Source: Phytomonospora endophytica
GTDB taxonomy: Bacteria > Actinomycetota > Actinomycetes > Mycobacteriales > Micromonosporaceae
Assembly: GCF_014202425.1 (NCBI RefSeq)
Contig: NZ_JACHGT010000025.1
Coordinates: forward strand, 32,088-96,087
DNA length: 64,000 nucleotides
Reading direction: 5' to 3'
The translations under genes were made by a program, and so were the position numbers. The notes beneath the pieces are model-generated. The model worked only from the letters and a program-made list of their open reading frames with translations, made no database searches and was not told the DNA's origin. How positions within the stretch are numbered: the first letter of the stretch is position 1; every line of letters starts with the position of its first letter. This document shows positions 47,742 through 56,899 of this stretch, in pieces.

Positions 47742-50700
47742 GTGGAGGCAGCGAGGGTCGTCGAGGTGCTACGGGACGACGCCGAGAGACGCGCCGGGTC
47801 GGGATACCTGGTCTGCCCGGGGAAGGTGCTGACGGCGTGGCATGTGGTGCAGGGGGCTTCCGCGCTGCGGATCCGTCTCGCCGGTTCACTATCGGCCGCG
47901 ACGGTCGCCTTCTTCGACGCCGCAAGTGATCTGGCCGTCCTCGATGCGGTTGGCACCCCCGTCGTCTCACCCGTTCGTCTCACCTCCCTCGACGGTGACT
48001 TCGTCGCCGCCTCCGTCGCCGGTTACCCCTGGTGGAAGCGGCGGCCCGACGGCTCCTACTCCTTGGCCCACGAACAGGGCTCGATCGCCGTGCTGGCCAA
48101 CGATCGTGAAGGCACCCTCCAGCTCACGGTCGCGCCACCGGAGGCGCATCCCGATCCGGATTCGTCGCCGTGGCAGGGGATCTCAGGCGGGCCGGTGTTC
48201 GTGGGCGGAAGCCTCGTCGGCGTCCTCGCCAGGCACCACGCCCGCGAAGGGCTCAACAGGCTGACGGCCGCCCGCGTCGACGGGTGCCCGCCACTGACCG
48301 CACTACTCGGATATGTGCCCCGGCCCGCCCAGAATCCGCACCTCCGCGAGTTCACGCCGGTCGGCGGTCTCCTCGACAGAGGCGCGGAACTAGACGCCAT
48401 GGCCGCCTTCTGCTCGGGGGAAGAGTCCTACTTCTGGTGGCAGGCGGGGCCCTGGGCGGGAAAGTCGGCGCTGATGGCGGCCTTCTCCCTGAATCCCCCG
48501 CCGCACGTCGAAGTCGTCCCCTACTTCATCCGCGCGGCCGTCGCCGCGGATGCCACCGGTGATGCCTTTACACAGTTCCTGCTGACCCGCCTCGCCGGCC
48601 TCAACGGCGAAGGCACCCCGGTCGGCGAGCGCGACCACCACCGATCCAGGCTCCTGCAAGAGGTCGCCGAACGCCTCGCGTCCCAGGGAAGGCGGCTCGT
48701 CCTGCTGGTCGACGGCCTCGACGAGGACCTGTCCGGCGAGGGCGCGCCCGGCATCGCGTCCTTGCTGCCCCGCCACCCACCTCCTGACATGCAGGTTATC
48801 GTCGCCTCCCGTCCCAGCCCGGACCTCCCCGATGACGTCGCCCATGACCATCCACTTCGGACCTGTGCTCCACGGACGCTCAGGCCTTCCCCCCACGCCG
48901 CCGACTTGGCTCGTCTCGCTCGGGCTGAACTGCGGTCGGTCCTGGGCGACATGGGCTGGAAACGCGACGTGGTCGGCTTCTTGGCCGCCGGGGGCGGCGG
49001 CATGACCGTCGAGGATCTAGAGGAACTGACCGAGATCCCGAGGGACCTGATCGCCGACATGCTGGGAGGCGTCGTCGGCCGCACCCTCAACCGGGCTGAG
49101 GACGACACGTACGCGTTCGCCCACGAGACACTGCTCAACGAGGCCCGGGCCCGATTGGGCGACCGGCAACTTCGGGCCTACCGCGAGCGCGTCGTCGCCT
49201 GGGCCGAGACTTACTCGAACGAACGATGGCCCGAAGAGACGCCGGGATTCGTGTTCGGGCCGTACTTCGCGATGCTGCAGGAAGACGAAGAAACCGCCAT
49301 TCTCGCCCGGCTGGCCCACGACAGCGCCCGGCATGATCACATGCTCCGGCTCACCGGAGGCGACGCCTGGGCACTGACGGAAATACGCACGGCGCAGCGG
49401 ATGCTGGCCGGAGCCGAGCCACCTGACCTGTACACGTTGGCGCTCCTCACCGCCCACCGCGACCGCGTGGCCGATCGCAACGCCCACATCCCGTCCCAAT
49501 TGCCGGCGGTGTGGGCCCTCCTCGGCGAACACGATCGCACGACAGCACTTCTGGGGGGCATCACGGAGGCTGCCGAGCATCTAAACGCCACCGCCGAACT
49601 CGCCGTCGCCTACGCGATCACCGGTGACACCGCCCGCCTGACGGCACTCACCCCCAAGGCACGCGAGCGGATCGGCGGATCACGGCTCATGGTGCAGGCG
49701 CGGGTCTTGGCGCGCCTCGTCGAAGCGGCAGCAACGGGTGGCCAGCGGGTCCTCACGAACGGCCTCCTGAGAGCCTTGGCAGGGCTCGTGGAGAGGTATC
49801 CGGACGCACGGCGTCACCTGATCGCCGCCTTGGGTGGGGCCACTCGCTTTCCCGAGGCGATCGAACTCGCCACACGGCTCGATCCGGCCCCAAGACTGAA
49901 GGCCCTGCTCGACCTGGCCGAATGCGCGATCGCCAAGGGGAATCTGGTCCAGGCCGAGCAGCTGTATCGAGCGGCTCTCCGCGTCGCGCTCGGTTTGAAC
50001 CTTGAGCCTTGGGCCGCAGCGCGACTCCTAGCACTTCGGGTGATGTTGGCGTTCCCAGACGAGCGCCCGGCATTTCCTCTCGACGCGAAGGACCCAGAAG
50101 CCTTGTGCCATTTGGCATTCGCGGCTTTGCACGTAGGCGACCGGGTGTGCTTCACCGAGTTCCTCGAACGTCTGCTCACCCAAGTGGAAGCGAGCAAGGA
50201 GACGCCGCTGATCCACCGGGGAATCGATCTCGCCGTAAGCTCTGGTGACCATACGGCTGCCGCACGCTTCCTCGCAGCATCGCCGAACGACATCGAACGT
50301 GCCCAGAGCTTCGCGGTCCTCGCCGGCTGCTACGCCAGAAGCGGTGATCATGAACGGGCACGTGAAGCAGCCCTGGCAAGCGAACGACTGGCCCGGGCGT
50401 CAGTCCGTGTCGTCGACTTTCCGACGCTGTTGATAATCGCTTCCGCGCTGCTTCCTGACAATGACTTCACCGCCGCAGGCTCGACCCGTCTCGGCGCGGC
50501 CCCGAACACCCTCATAGAAGCCTGGATCGACGCCGGGAGGGTCGAGAGTGCGGTGCGGCTGGCCCGGTTGGTGGACTCGGAGTCCCCGGCACCGATAGGG
50601 CTCTGCACGATCATCGCCGCACCTTCCATAGATCCGCAACTTCGCCGAGCACTGATCTCAGAAGTCCTCGAAGGCGCCGCCGGACATGAAAACGAGGCGA

Positions 50701-51416
50701 TCGGTAAGCCCAACCCGACTCGAACGGTTCTCGACCATGCGATCGGTGCCGTGGTAGCGGCTCTATGCAGTGCCGGACTGCATACAGAAGCGGCGAACCA
50801 CGCCCGGACGGTACGCGAGCCCGGAGCCCGGAACGAGGCACTGTGGATGGTCGTCGCCCATCTTCTCGAACAGGGTGAAGACGACCTTGCCATGAAGCTG
50901 GCCGAAGGCATCTCCACAACGCCGAACCTTCCGACGCCACAGGTCCGTCCCGAGAGGCTGAGGCCTTTCACGGTGCTGAGCGAATACCCCGATGGCCCGA
51001 GCCCATCCGAACGCGCCTTCGACCACGCTGTGGCCGGACGCATCGAGCAGGCCACCGAGCTGGCCGAGCATGCGCGCGCGTTCACCGAGCAGGACGCGAT
51101 CTTCCTGGCCATCGCCGAGGCGGGCGAGCCAGAGCTCGCCGTGCGCCTCGCGCGGCGAAAATGCAGTCCGAACAGGCTGTGCCAACTGCTGCTGAAGCTG
51201 ATAAAGCTCGGACGACTTCCCGCGGCGGTCGCTCGGCGCTTCATGGCGGAAGCGCTGCCGCTCGGACGCTTCGAAGACTTCGTTCTCCCGCTGGCGATGA
51301 TCGACCCGGAGGCTTGCCAGCGCATCATCATCGTTCTCTACCCCCACCTTGTAAAACGCAACGGTGAGGGCCATGGAGACTCCCGCCGACACCGTCCTAC
51401 GAAGCTGCAACCCTGA
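47742..51416 (+). CDS. Trypsin-like protease fused to a STAND NTPase and helical-repeat tail (putative conflict/defence switch)
   Basis: This 1224-residue protein has three parts. Residues 1-190 form a trypsin-like protease with a full triad: H34 (TAWHVV), D63 (DLAVLD), S148 (GISGGPVF). Residues about 205-470 are a STAND/NACHT-type NTPase: P-loop GPWAGKSA at 236-243 and Walker B LVLLVDGLDED with D324, followed by a winged-helix-like part ending in YAFAHETLLNEARARLG. From about 500 to the end are helical TPR/HEAT-like repeats rich in Ala, Glu and Leu. No signal peptide or membrane helix is seen. In this class the tail senses a cue, the NTPase oligomerises, and the protease is switched on. The trigger and substrate are unknown. 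The start is GTG at 47742. Confidence 0.85.
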   Translation: MEAARVVEVLRDDAERRAGSGYLVCPGKVLTAWHVVQGASALRIRLAGSLSAATVAFFDAASDLAVLDAVGTPVVSPVRLTSLDGDFVAASVAGYPWWKRRPDGSYSLAHEQGSIAVLANDREGTLQLTVAPPEAHPDPDSSPWQGISGGPVFVGGSLVGVLARHHAREGLNRLTAARVDGCPPLTALLGYVPRPAQNPHLREFTPVGGLLDRGAELDAMAAFCSGEESYFWWQAGPWAGKSALMAAFSLNPPPHVEVVPYFIRAAVAADATGDAFTQFLLTRLAGLNGEGTPVGERDHHRSRLLQEVAERLASQGRRLVLLVDGLDEDLSGEGAPGIASLLPRHPPPDMQVIVASRPSPDLPDDVAHDHPLRTCAPRTLRPSPHAADLARLARAELRSVLGDMGWKRDVVGFLAAGGGGMTVEDLEELTEIPRDLIADMLGGVVGRTLNRAEDDTYAFAHETLLNEARARLGDRQLRAYRERVVAWAETYSNERWPEETPGFVFGPYFAMLQEDEETAILARLAHDSARHDHMLRLTGGDAWALTEIRTAQRMLAGAEPPDLYTLALLTAHRDRVADRNAHIPSQLPAVWALLGEHDRTTALLGGITEAAEHLNATAELAVAYAITGDTARLTALTPKARERIGGSRLMVQARVLARLVEAAATGGQRVLTNGLLRALAGLVERYPDARRHLIAALGGATRFPEAIELATRLDPAPRLKALLDLAECAIAKGNLVQAEQLYRAALRVALGLNLEPWAAARLLALRVMLAFPDERPAFPLDAKDPEALCHLAFAALHVGDRVCFTEFLERLLTQVEASKETPLIHRGIDLAVSSGDHTAAARFLAASPNDIERAQSFAVLAGCYARSGDHERAREAALASERLARASVRVVDFPTLLIIASALLPDNDFTAAGSTRLGAAPNTLIEAWIDAGRVESAVRLARLVDSESPAPIGLCTIIAAPSIDPQLRRALISEVLEGAAGHENEAIGKPNPTRTVLDHAIGAVVAALCSAGLHTEAANHARTVREPGARNEALWMVVAHLLEQGEDDLAMKLAEGISTTPNLPTPQVRPERLRPFTVLSEYPDGPSPSERAFDHAVAGRIEQATELAEHARAFTEQDAIFLAIAEAGEPELAVRLARRKCSPNRLCQLLLKLIKLGRLPAAVARRFMAEALPLGRFEDFVLPLAMIDPEACQRIIIVLYPHLVKRNGEGHGDSRRHRPTKLQP

Positions 51417-51631
51417 CCGTCGCTCGGGCCAGGAAGCAGAATCGCGAGAACCGAGCCACCACCGCCCGCCCGCCGAACCCGACGTTGGTCGTCCATGGAG
51501 GTCAGACTAACCCCAAGACCACGCAGCGGCTCCAGGCCAGAGTGTCACGCTGACACCACCGTCGTTCGGATCGACGGCGACCATGGACCAGCGGAGGCCG
51601 CGCCCACCGCCGCCCACTAGCGACACCGAAA

Positions 51632-51657
51632 ACCCCGGCCGCACAAGCGACCGGGGC
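51632..51657 (-). terminator. Terminator of the DivIVA-like gene
   Basis: On the minus strand a CCCCGG...CCGGGG hairpin with a mostly paired inner part is followed by GTTTTC, 6-7 bp after the coiled-coil gene's stop codon. Confidence 0.75.
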
Positions 51658-51663
51658 CTCACG

Positions 51664-53007
51664 TCACCTCGGATACGGCCGCGGGCGCGGCCGGCGTGCG
51701 GGCGTGCGAACCGTCGCGCGGCCGATCGCCCGTGCGGTGGGAGCTAAATCCCCCGAGCGCACGACGGGGATCTGCTGCGTCGGGCGGTCGGCCTCGTAGG
51801 GCTCCCGGGGCCGGTTGATGGGCAGCGAGCCGCCTTCGGCGAGCAGGTCGCGCAGCGGTGAGGCGACCGTCCCCAGCTGGCGCTGGAGTTCACCCAGGTG
51901 GGCGGTGACGGAGTCGCGGCGGGCGGTCAGGTTGTCGAGCTCCTCACGGAGCGGGTTGACGAGGCTGAGAGCCTCGGACTCGGCTTCGGCACGGATGCGG
52001 GCCGCCTCGGACTGCGCCTCGACGCGCAGCTGGGCCGCGGTGGCCTCGGCGCGGGCCTTGAGGTCGGCGGCACGACGGTCGGCGTCGATGCCGCGTTCCT
52101 GGGCGCGCTGTTCGGACTCGCGGGAGCGCTGCTCGGCGAGGTAGGCGCGCTGTTCGGCCTCCTCGACGACGTGCGTCGCGGCGTTGACGGCCTGGGAGTG
52201 GCGGGCGCTCTCCTCGCGTTCGGCGCGCTCGCGCTTCTCGGCGAGCGTGAGGGCGAGTTCCTGCATCTCGCTCTGGCGCTTGTCGGCGGCCTCGGCGAGC
52301 AGGGTGTTGGCGTTGGCGTGCTGTTCGTCGACGTCGCGGGCGACGCCGGCGCGGAGCTGCGTGACCTCGCGGTCGGTGACGGCCCGCTGCATCGCGACCT
52401 CGCGCTCCGCGGAGGACTTGAGTTCGGCGGCCTCGTTGTGCGCGACACCGCGGATCTGCTCGGACTCGCGGGTGGCGTCGGCGCGCTTGAGGTCGTGGGC
52501 GCGGCGGGCGTTGGTGCGCAGTTCCTGCGCCTCGTTCGCCGCCGTCGTACGGGTCTCGGCGGCGTCGCGTTCGGCGGCGCCGGTCACGGAGTGGGCCTCC
52601 ATGCGCGCCGACTCGGAGGTCTCGGCGGCCTCGGCGAGGGCGCGGGCGCGGATGTCGGCGGCCTGGCGGCGGGCGTCCTCGCGCTGGTCGTCGGCTTCGA
52701 GTTCGGCGGCACGGAGGAGCTTCTCGACGCGGGCGCCGAGCCCGGCGAGGGTGGGGCGCTCGTTCTCGGCGATCGCGGCGTCGGAGTCGGCGAGGCGGCG
52801 CTCCAGTCCGGCGATGCGCTCCTCGGTACGGCGCAGCTTGGTGCGGACGTCGTCGAGGCGGCGCTCGGCGTCGACGCGGTGCTGCTTGGCGGTCTTCATG
52901 GCGTTGAGGACTTGCTGGGCGTAGGAGTCGACCTGGGCGCGGTCGTATCCGCGCATGGCGACCGAGAATTCCGTCGACTGGAGATCGGAATCGAAAAAGT
53001 TAGACAT
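51664..53007 (-). CDS. DivIVA-domain coiled-coil protein (polar growth/cytoskeletal)
   Basis: This 447-residue protein opens MSNFFDSDLQSTEFSVAMRG, and FSVAMRGYDRAQVDSYAQQV matches the DivIVA membrane-binding/N-terminal region. Residues 40-390 are nearly continuous heptad-type coiled coil rich in Ala, Glu and Arg. The C-terminus is basic and Pro/Arg-rich (RTPARRPRPRPYPR). The layout recalls DivIVA/Wag31 and Scy-like proteins that mark cell poles in actinobacteria. It is not the main divIVA locus as far as can be seen, since no ftsZ or sep genes are nearby. Division from the neighbour at 53170 leaves 162 bp for promoters. Confidence 0.82.
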   Translation of the reverse strand: MSNFFDSDLQSTEFSVAMRGYDRAQVDSYAQQVLNAMKTAKQHRVDAERRLDDVRTKLRRTEERIAGLERRLADSDAAIAENERPTLAGLGARVEKLLRAAELEADDQREDARRQAADIRARALAEAAETSESARMEAHSVTGAAERDAAETRTTAANEAQELRTNARRAHDLKRADATRESEQIRGVAHNEAAELKSSAEREVAMQRAVTDREVTQLRAGVARDVDEQHANANTLLAEAADKRQSEMQELALTLAEKRERAEREESARHSQAVNAATHVVEEAEQRAYLAEQRSRESEQRAQERGIDADRRAADLKARAEATAAQLRVEAQSEAARIRAEAESEALSLVNPLREELDNLTARRDSVTAHLGELQRQLGTVASPLRDLLAEGGSLPINRPREPYEADRPTQQIPVVRSGDLAPTARAIGRATVRTPARRPRPRPYPR

Positions 53008-53169
53008 GTGAGTCCATGAGTCTTTTTGTAGGTTTTACGGTGGTGTCACATCATCGCACCGTACGTGCCCATACGCGTGGGTACGACCCGCCGAATACGA
53101 CGTCCTTTCCCGTTTCGCACGACCTGTGCGCACGCACACGCCTGCGGGGGACTCTCTACGCTGTCCCCC

Positions 53170-55002
53170 ATGTTGTTTGGGGCGCTGCTGCTCGCGCTGA
53201 TCGTCGTCGGCACCGCCTCGCTCCTCCGGGTCGGCCGCACGCTGCTGGATCGACTGATGGCCGCCGTCGCGGTCGTCGCCGGTGTGGCCGTCGCGGCCGG
53301 GTACGCCTTCACCTTCTGGCCGTGGGGACTCAACCCCTACGCGGTGGCGGCCGTGGCGCTGCTCGCCCTCGGCGGGGCGGCCCTGATCAGCGGGCGGCGG
53401 CCAAGTCTGCCGCGCCGTCTCCTCGGCTCCGACCTGATCCTGCTGGCCGGCACGGTCTTCGCGACGCTCGTCGCGGCCTGGCCGACCCTCCACAGTGGAT
53501 CTCTCGCCGAGCGGCTGTCCTACTCGGCCATCACCGGCGACCGGATGCGCCACTTCAACCTCTTCGACGGCATCCTGCACATCGGCGGCTACCCGTTCCT
53601 CAACTACGACGCGGCCGCGCCGATCGTGCAGGACGACATCGCCAAGGTCTACCCGCAGAGCGCGCACTACCTTTACGCCCTCATCGACTCCTTCCTCACC
53701 GGTGGCAGCGGTCCCGGCGACGCGCTCGCGAGCTATGACCGCTACTACGCCTACGTCGTCGCCGGTTTCGCCTTCCTCGCGCTGGCCTCGGCGTGGGCCG
53801 TGCGGTGGGTCGCCGGGCCCGGCACGGGCGGCTGGCGGCGGAGCCTGGCGATGTCGGCGGCGGCGAGCGTCGTCGCGGCGGGTGTGCTGACGACGGCCAT
53901 CTGGTGCTCCTTCGACCCGCAGGTGCTCTCGACGGCGTTCCTGGTGGTCGCGGCGGCCTTCCTGGCGCGCGGGCCGCGCGGGCCGATCGAGCACCTGGTC
54001 ATCGGCTTGTCGGCGAGCGTGGTCGCGGTGTCGGCGTATCCGCTGTTCGCGCTGTTCCTCGCGCCGGTAGGGATCTGCGCGGTCGTGGTCTACCGGCGGC
54101 GTTTCCGGCGGCACTGGATCGCGTGCACGTCGCTGGTCGCGGCGGCCGCGGTGATCGTGCTCGTCCCGACTGTCATGGCGCAGACGGCCGGGCTGGAGAC
54201 CGGTGAGCACCTGCTGCTCGAAGGCTATGTGGTGCGGCCGTCGTGGATGCTCATGCTGACGCTGATCGGGCTGGCCGTCGCCGGGTTGTGCGTGCGCAAC
54301 TCACGCCGCTCCCCCGTACGGCGGGTCTACGGGATCGGCGTCGCGGCGGCCTGCGTGCCGCTGATCGCGATCGGCGCCTACCAGCTCAGCCAGATCGGAT
54401 TCCTGACCTATTACTTCGACAAGGGCGCGCAGACGATGCTCGTGCTGCTCCTGGTCGCCGCCGGGATTTCGGTGCGGTGGCTGCGTTTCGGGCCCGCGAC
54501 CGGTGGACGCCGCCTCGCGCTGGCCTCCGTCGCGGCGGTCGCGCTGGGGGCGGTCGCCGCCGGGGCCGTCAGCATCGGGCCGATCCAGTTCGACCGCGAC
54601 GAGCACGCCCTGGGCGGTGACACGACGTGGGGACGGGTGTGGGCGAGCGGCGAGTTCTATCGCGGCCCGCACGCGCCCGCGCTGGCCTACCTCACCGAGC
54701 ACGGGTACCTGGAGGGGCCGGCGACCGTCGCGATCACCAGTCCCGATCCGGGGACGAACGCGAACGTGTCGGTCGGTCTCGCCGTGCTGCAGCACGACTT
54801 GGGCGCGCTGCGGACGCAGGTCTACGCGACCGGGTACGCGCCGGCCGACCTGAGCCCGCTGGAGCTGGCGATCGTGGCGTCGCCGGTGCCGTTGCGGCTG
54901 GTCACGAACGACGCGGCCGTCGCCGAGCACTTCATCGCCTACGGCGCCGACAATCCGCAACTGGAGTTCAGCGTCGTCCTCGACGAGGGCGTGCCGCAGT
55001 AA
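53170..55002 (+). CDS. Large polytopic membrane protein, possibly GT-C-like
   Basis: This 610-residue protein starts MLFGALLLALIVVGTASLL and has about 11-13 membrane helices. A first extracellular loop contains GDRMRHFNLFDGILHIGGYPFLNYD, with acidic and aromatic residues as in GT-C glycosyltransferases. The last 130 residues are soluble (TEHGYLEGPATVAITSPDPGTN...). I do not recognise a named family; a polyprenyl-linked sugar transferase is one guess. The ATG at 53170 begins a helix, while the upstream extension does not. Its 3' end overlaps the long open frame of the opposing VanZ gene. Confidence 0.7.
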   Translation: MLFGALLLALIVVGTASLLRVGRTLLDRLMAAVAVVAGVAVAAGYAFTFWPWGLNPYAVAAVALLALGGAALISGRRPSLPRRLLGSDLILLAGTVFATLVAAWPTLHSGSLAERLSYSAITGDRMRHFNLFDGILHIGGYPFLNYDAAAPIVQDDIAKVYPQSAHYLYALIDSFLTGGSGPGDALASYDRYYAYVVAGFAFLALASAWAVRWVAGPGTGGWRRSLAMSAAASVVAAGVLTTAIWCSFDPQVLSTAFLVVAAAFLARGPRGPIEHLVIGLSASVVAVSAYPLFALFLAPVGICAVVVYRRRFRRHWIACTSLVAAAAVIVLVPTVMAQTAGLETGEHLLLEGYVVRPSWMLMLTLIGLAVAGLCVRNSRRSPVRRVYGIGVAAACVPLIAIGAYQLSQIGFLTYYFDKGAQTMLVLLLVAAGISVRWLRFGPATGGRRLALASVAAVALGAVAAGAVSIGPIQFDRDEHALGGDTTWGRVWASGEFYRGPHAPALAYLTEHGYLEGPATVAITSPDPGTNANVSVGLAVLQHDLGALRTQVYATGYAPADLSPLELAIVASPVPLRLVTNDAAVAEHFIAYGADNPQLEFSVVLDEGVPQ

Positions 55003-55563
55003 GGCCCTGCGCGCACGATGGACGGGACTCGCGGCGAGCGTGACGACGAGGGCGAGCGCGACGCCGAGTAGGACACCGAGGCCGTTGTTGACGACGTCGA
55101 AGACCGTCGCGGCCCGGTAGGACATGCTCTGGACCGTCTCGATGCCGACGCTCAAGGCGACCCCGACGACCGCGGTGAGGACGAAACGCCGGGTCGCCAT
55201 GGCGAGACAGAAGGCGAAGGGCACGAAGAGCGCGATGTTGGCGAGGCCCTCGCTGGAGCCGAAGCCCCATTCGCGGTAGTGCGCGTAGGCGGTGGGGTCG
55301 AGCAGGTCACGCCAGAAGGCCTCGGCACTCATCCGGGGCGCCTCGATGACCCCGTCGACGGGCATGGTCAGCGCGAGGATGGCGGTGAGGGCGAGGAACG
55401 CGCCGGTGAGAGCGACACGCGGCGCCCGGACGAGTCGCCCCCCGAGCCAAGGCCCGAGCAGAAGCGAGACGACGACCCCACCCGCGAGGAGCAGCAGGAC
55501 ACCGGGCCGCGCGAGGGTGTCGATCGTCCCCCAGACGACATCGCCCGCGTCGTTGCGCCACAT
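54301..55563 (-). CDS. VanZ-family membrane protein; over-long 3' reading
   Basis: The first 200 codons encode a VanZ-like protein: GVLLLLAGGVVVSLLLGPWLG, VALTGAFLALTAILALTMP, then EGLANIALFVPFAFCLAMA, VVGVALSVGIETVQ and FDVVNNGLGVLLGVALALV. The core is at about 55000-55500. Beyond it the frame stays open for 700 bp antisense to the end of the 53170 gene, which looks like non-protein sequence. A normal VanZ would end near 54970-55000; a shift there reaches a stop at 54968. Reliable coding is about 55000-55563. VanZ-domain roles are largely unknown outside glycopeptide resistance. Confidence 0.7.
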   Translation of the reverse strand: MWRNDAGDVVWGTIDTLARPGVLLLLAGGVVVSLLLGPWLGGRLVRAPRVALTGAFLALTAILALTMPVDGVIEAPRMSAEAFWRDLLDPTAYAHYREWGFGSSEGLANIALFVPFAFCLAMATRRFVLTAVVGVALSVGIETVQSMSYRAATVFDVVNNGLGVLLGVALALVVTLAASPVHRARRALLRHALVEDDAELQLRIVGAVGDEVLGDGRVVRDQPQRHRRRHDRQLQRAQVGRRVPGRVDLRPQRAQVVLQHGETDRHVRVRPRIGTGDRDGRRPLQVPVLGEVGQRGRVRAAIELAARPHPSPRRVTAQGVLVAVELDRPDADGPGGDRPQRDRRDGGQREAASTGRGPETQPPHRNPGGDQEQHEHRLRALVEVIGQESDLAELVGADRDQRHAGRRDADPVDPPYGGAA

Positions 55564-56738
55564 GGCGACTCCTCTCCGTTGTGGGGAGGGGTGACGGTAT
55601 GGGGGGAGTCTGAGAAGTGGGTGAGGATCGGGCGTGGGGGGTGGGGAGGGTCACGGCGGGGACGGCCACCACGCCCAGCGGGCGAGCCGCATCGCGAGCG
55701 CGGCGAGCCAACCACCACCCCCGGTAACTCCGCCAGCCACCCCCTCCGCGCCGCCTGCATCCCTGCCTGGAATCTCGTCGTCACGCCGAGTCTCTCCAGC
55801 AACGCGCTGATCCGTCGTCGTGCGGTGTGCACGTGCACGTCCAGTTGTCGTGCGATCGCCTCGTCCTTCAGTCCTCCGGCGAGCAATGCGAGCAGTGCCC
55901 GGTCGGCTTCGCTCGGCGCGTCGGATGCTCCTCCCAGTGGCATGGCGGCGTCCCAGACGACTTCGAAGAAGGGTTTGAGCACGTTGAGCAGTAGTCCGTC
56001 GTGCACGACCAGTGCTTGTGACGCGGGGTCCGCGGTTGGTGATGGTGGCACGAGCGCGGTCCGTCCGTCGGCGATCATGAGTTTCGTCGGGACGGTCCTG
56101 GTGACTCGGACGGCGAGTCCGAGTTCGACGAGTTCGCTGATGGCGGCCATGCGGCCGGGGAGGTCGAGGGCGTCTTGGGCGATGACGCGCCGGAATTGGA
56201 CGCCTCGGGCGATGGCCTGTCCGACGTCGGAGTCGGCGGCGGAGCTGAAGGGTTCGCAGGGCTGGTCGGGGGCGGGCGGGGCGACTTGTGCGTAGGGCGG
56301 GGCGTCGAGGATGAGCATCTCGTGTCGTGCCGTGGCGACCATGTCTCCGGCGCGGCGGGCGACTTCTTCGCGGCCGACGACGAGTTCGGCGCCTTCGACG
56401 GGCATGGAGCCGGGTTCGGCGGCGAGGAATCCGGCGGCGAGCCGGTCGACCTGCGCGGCGGCGGCCTCCAGGGCGGACTGCTGTTCGTGAAGTCCGGCGA
56501 GGCGGCGGTGCAGGACGGACCGCAGCGCGACGGACGGCGCGACGGGTCCGCGCGGGGTGAGGAATCCGAGGTCGGCGAGGCGTTCGACGTCGCCGCGGAC
56601 GTCGGGTACGGTGCGGTCGAGCTGGGCGGCGAGTCTTTCGGGTCGCGCGGGCCCGCCGTCGCGCAGTAGCGCGCGGTACAGGGCCGCCTCATCGGAGTCG
56701 AGTCCGACCCAGTCCGCGAGGGGCTGTTCGCTCTCCAT
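55368..56738 (-). CDS. TrmB/LuxR-type transcriptional regulator; over-long 3' reading
   Basis: The regulator starts MESEQPLADWVGLDSDEAALYRALL at 56738, a TrmB-like winged helix (WVGLDSDEAALYRALLRDGG, RPERLAAQLDRTVPDVRGDVERL). A ligand domain follows. The LuxR helix-turn-helix (LLALLAGGLKDEAIARQLDVHVHTARRRISALLERLGV) lies at about 290-330, normally the protein end. The frame then stays open past AARRGWLAELPG to 55368, running over the VanZ start by 196 bp. In another frame a tail WLAALAMRLARWAWWPSPP ends at about 55660, so a small shift near 55720 is possible. It is divergent from the M4 protease. Confidence 0.78.
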   Translation of the reverse strand: MESEQPLADWVGLDSDEAALYRALLRDGGPARPERLAAQLDRTVPDVRGDVERLADLGFLTPRGPVAPSVALRSVLHRRLAGLHEQQSALEAAAAQVDRLAAGFLAAEPGSMPVEGAELVVGREEVARRAGDMVATARHEMLILDAPPYAQVAPPAPDQPCEPFSSAADSDVGQAIARGVQFRRVIAQDALDLPGRMAAISELVELGLAVRVTRTVPTKLMIADGRTALVPPSPTADPASQALVVHDGLLLNVLKPFFEVVWDAAMPLGGASDAPSEADRALLALLAGGLKDEAIARQLDVHVHTARRRISALLERLGVTTRFQAGMQAARRGWLAELPGVVVGSPRSRCGSPAGRGGRPRRDPPHPPRPILTHFSDSPHTVTPPHNGEESPCGATTRAMSSGGRSTPSRGPVSCCSSRVGSSSRFCSGLGSGGDSSGRRVSLSPARSSPSPPSSR

Positions 56739-56899
56739 TCGATCGAGTCTGACCTCCGGACGGCTGCGCCCACAAGTCTTCATGTCCACAACTGGGCACC
56801 CGAAAGTATTGATCATCGATCTCCAAGGTTCTTGAATGAGAGCGCCCCCGACCCGCTTCCCCAACGGGTCCCCTCTCAGACGAGCCCATTGGAGTACAC

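Noticed and set aside
47742..51416. Possible multi-gene defence island around the protease-STAND gene
   Set aside because: Flanking genes are a lipid pair and a coiled-coil protein with no nuclease, reverse transcriptase, toxin or mobile element, so only the single gene can be supported.
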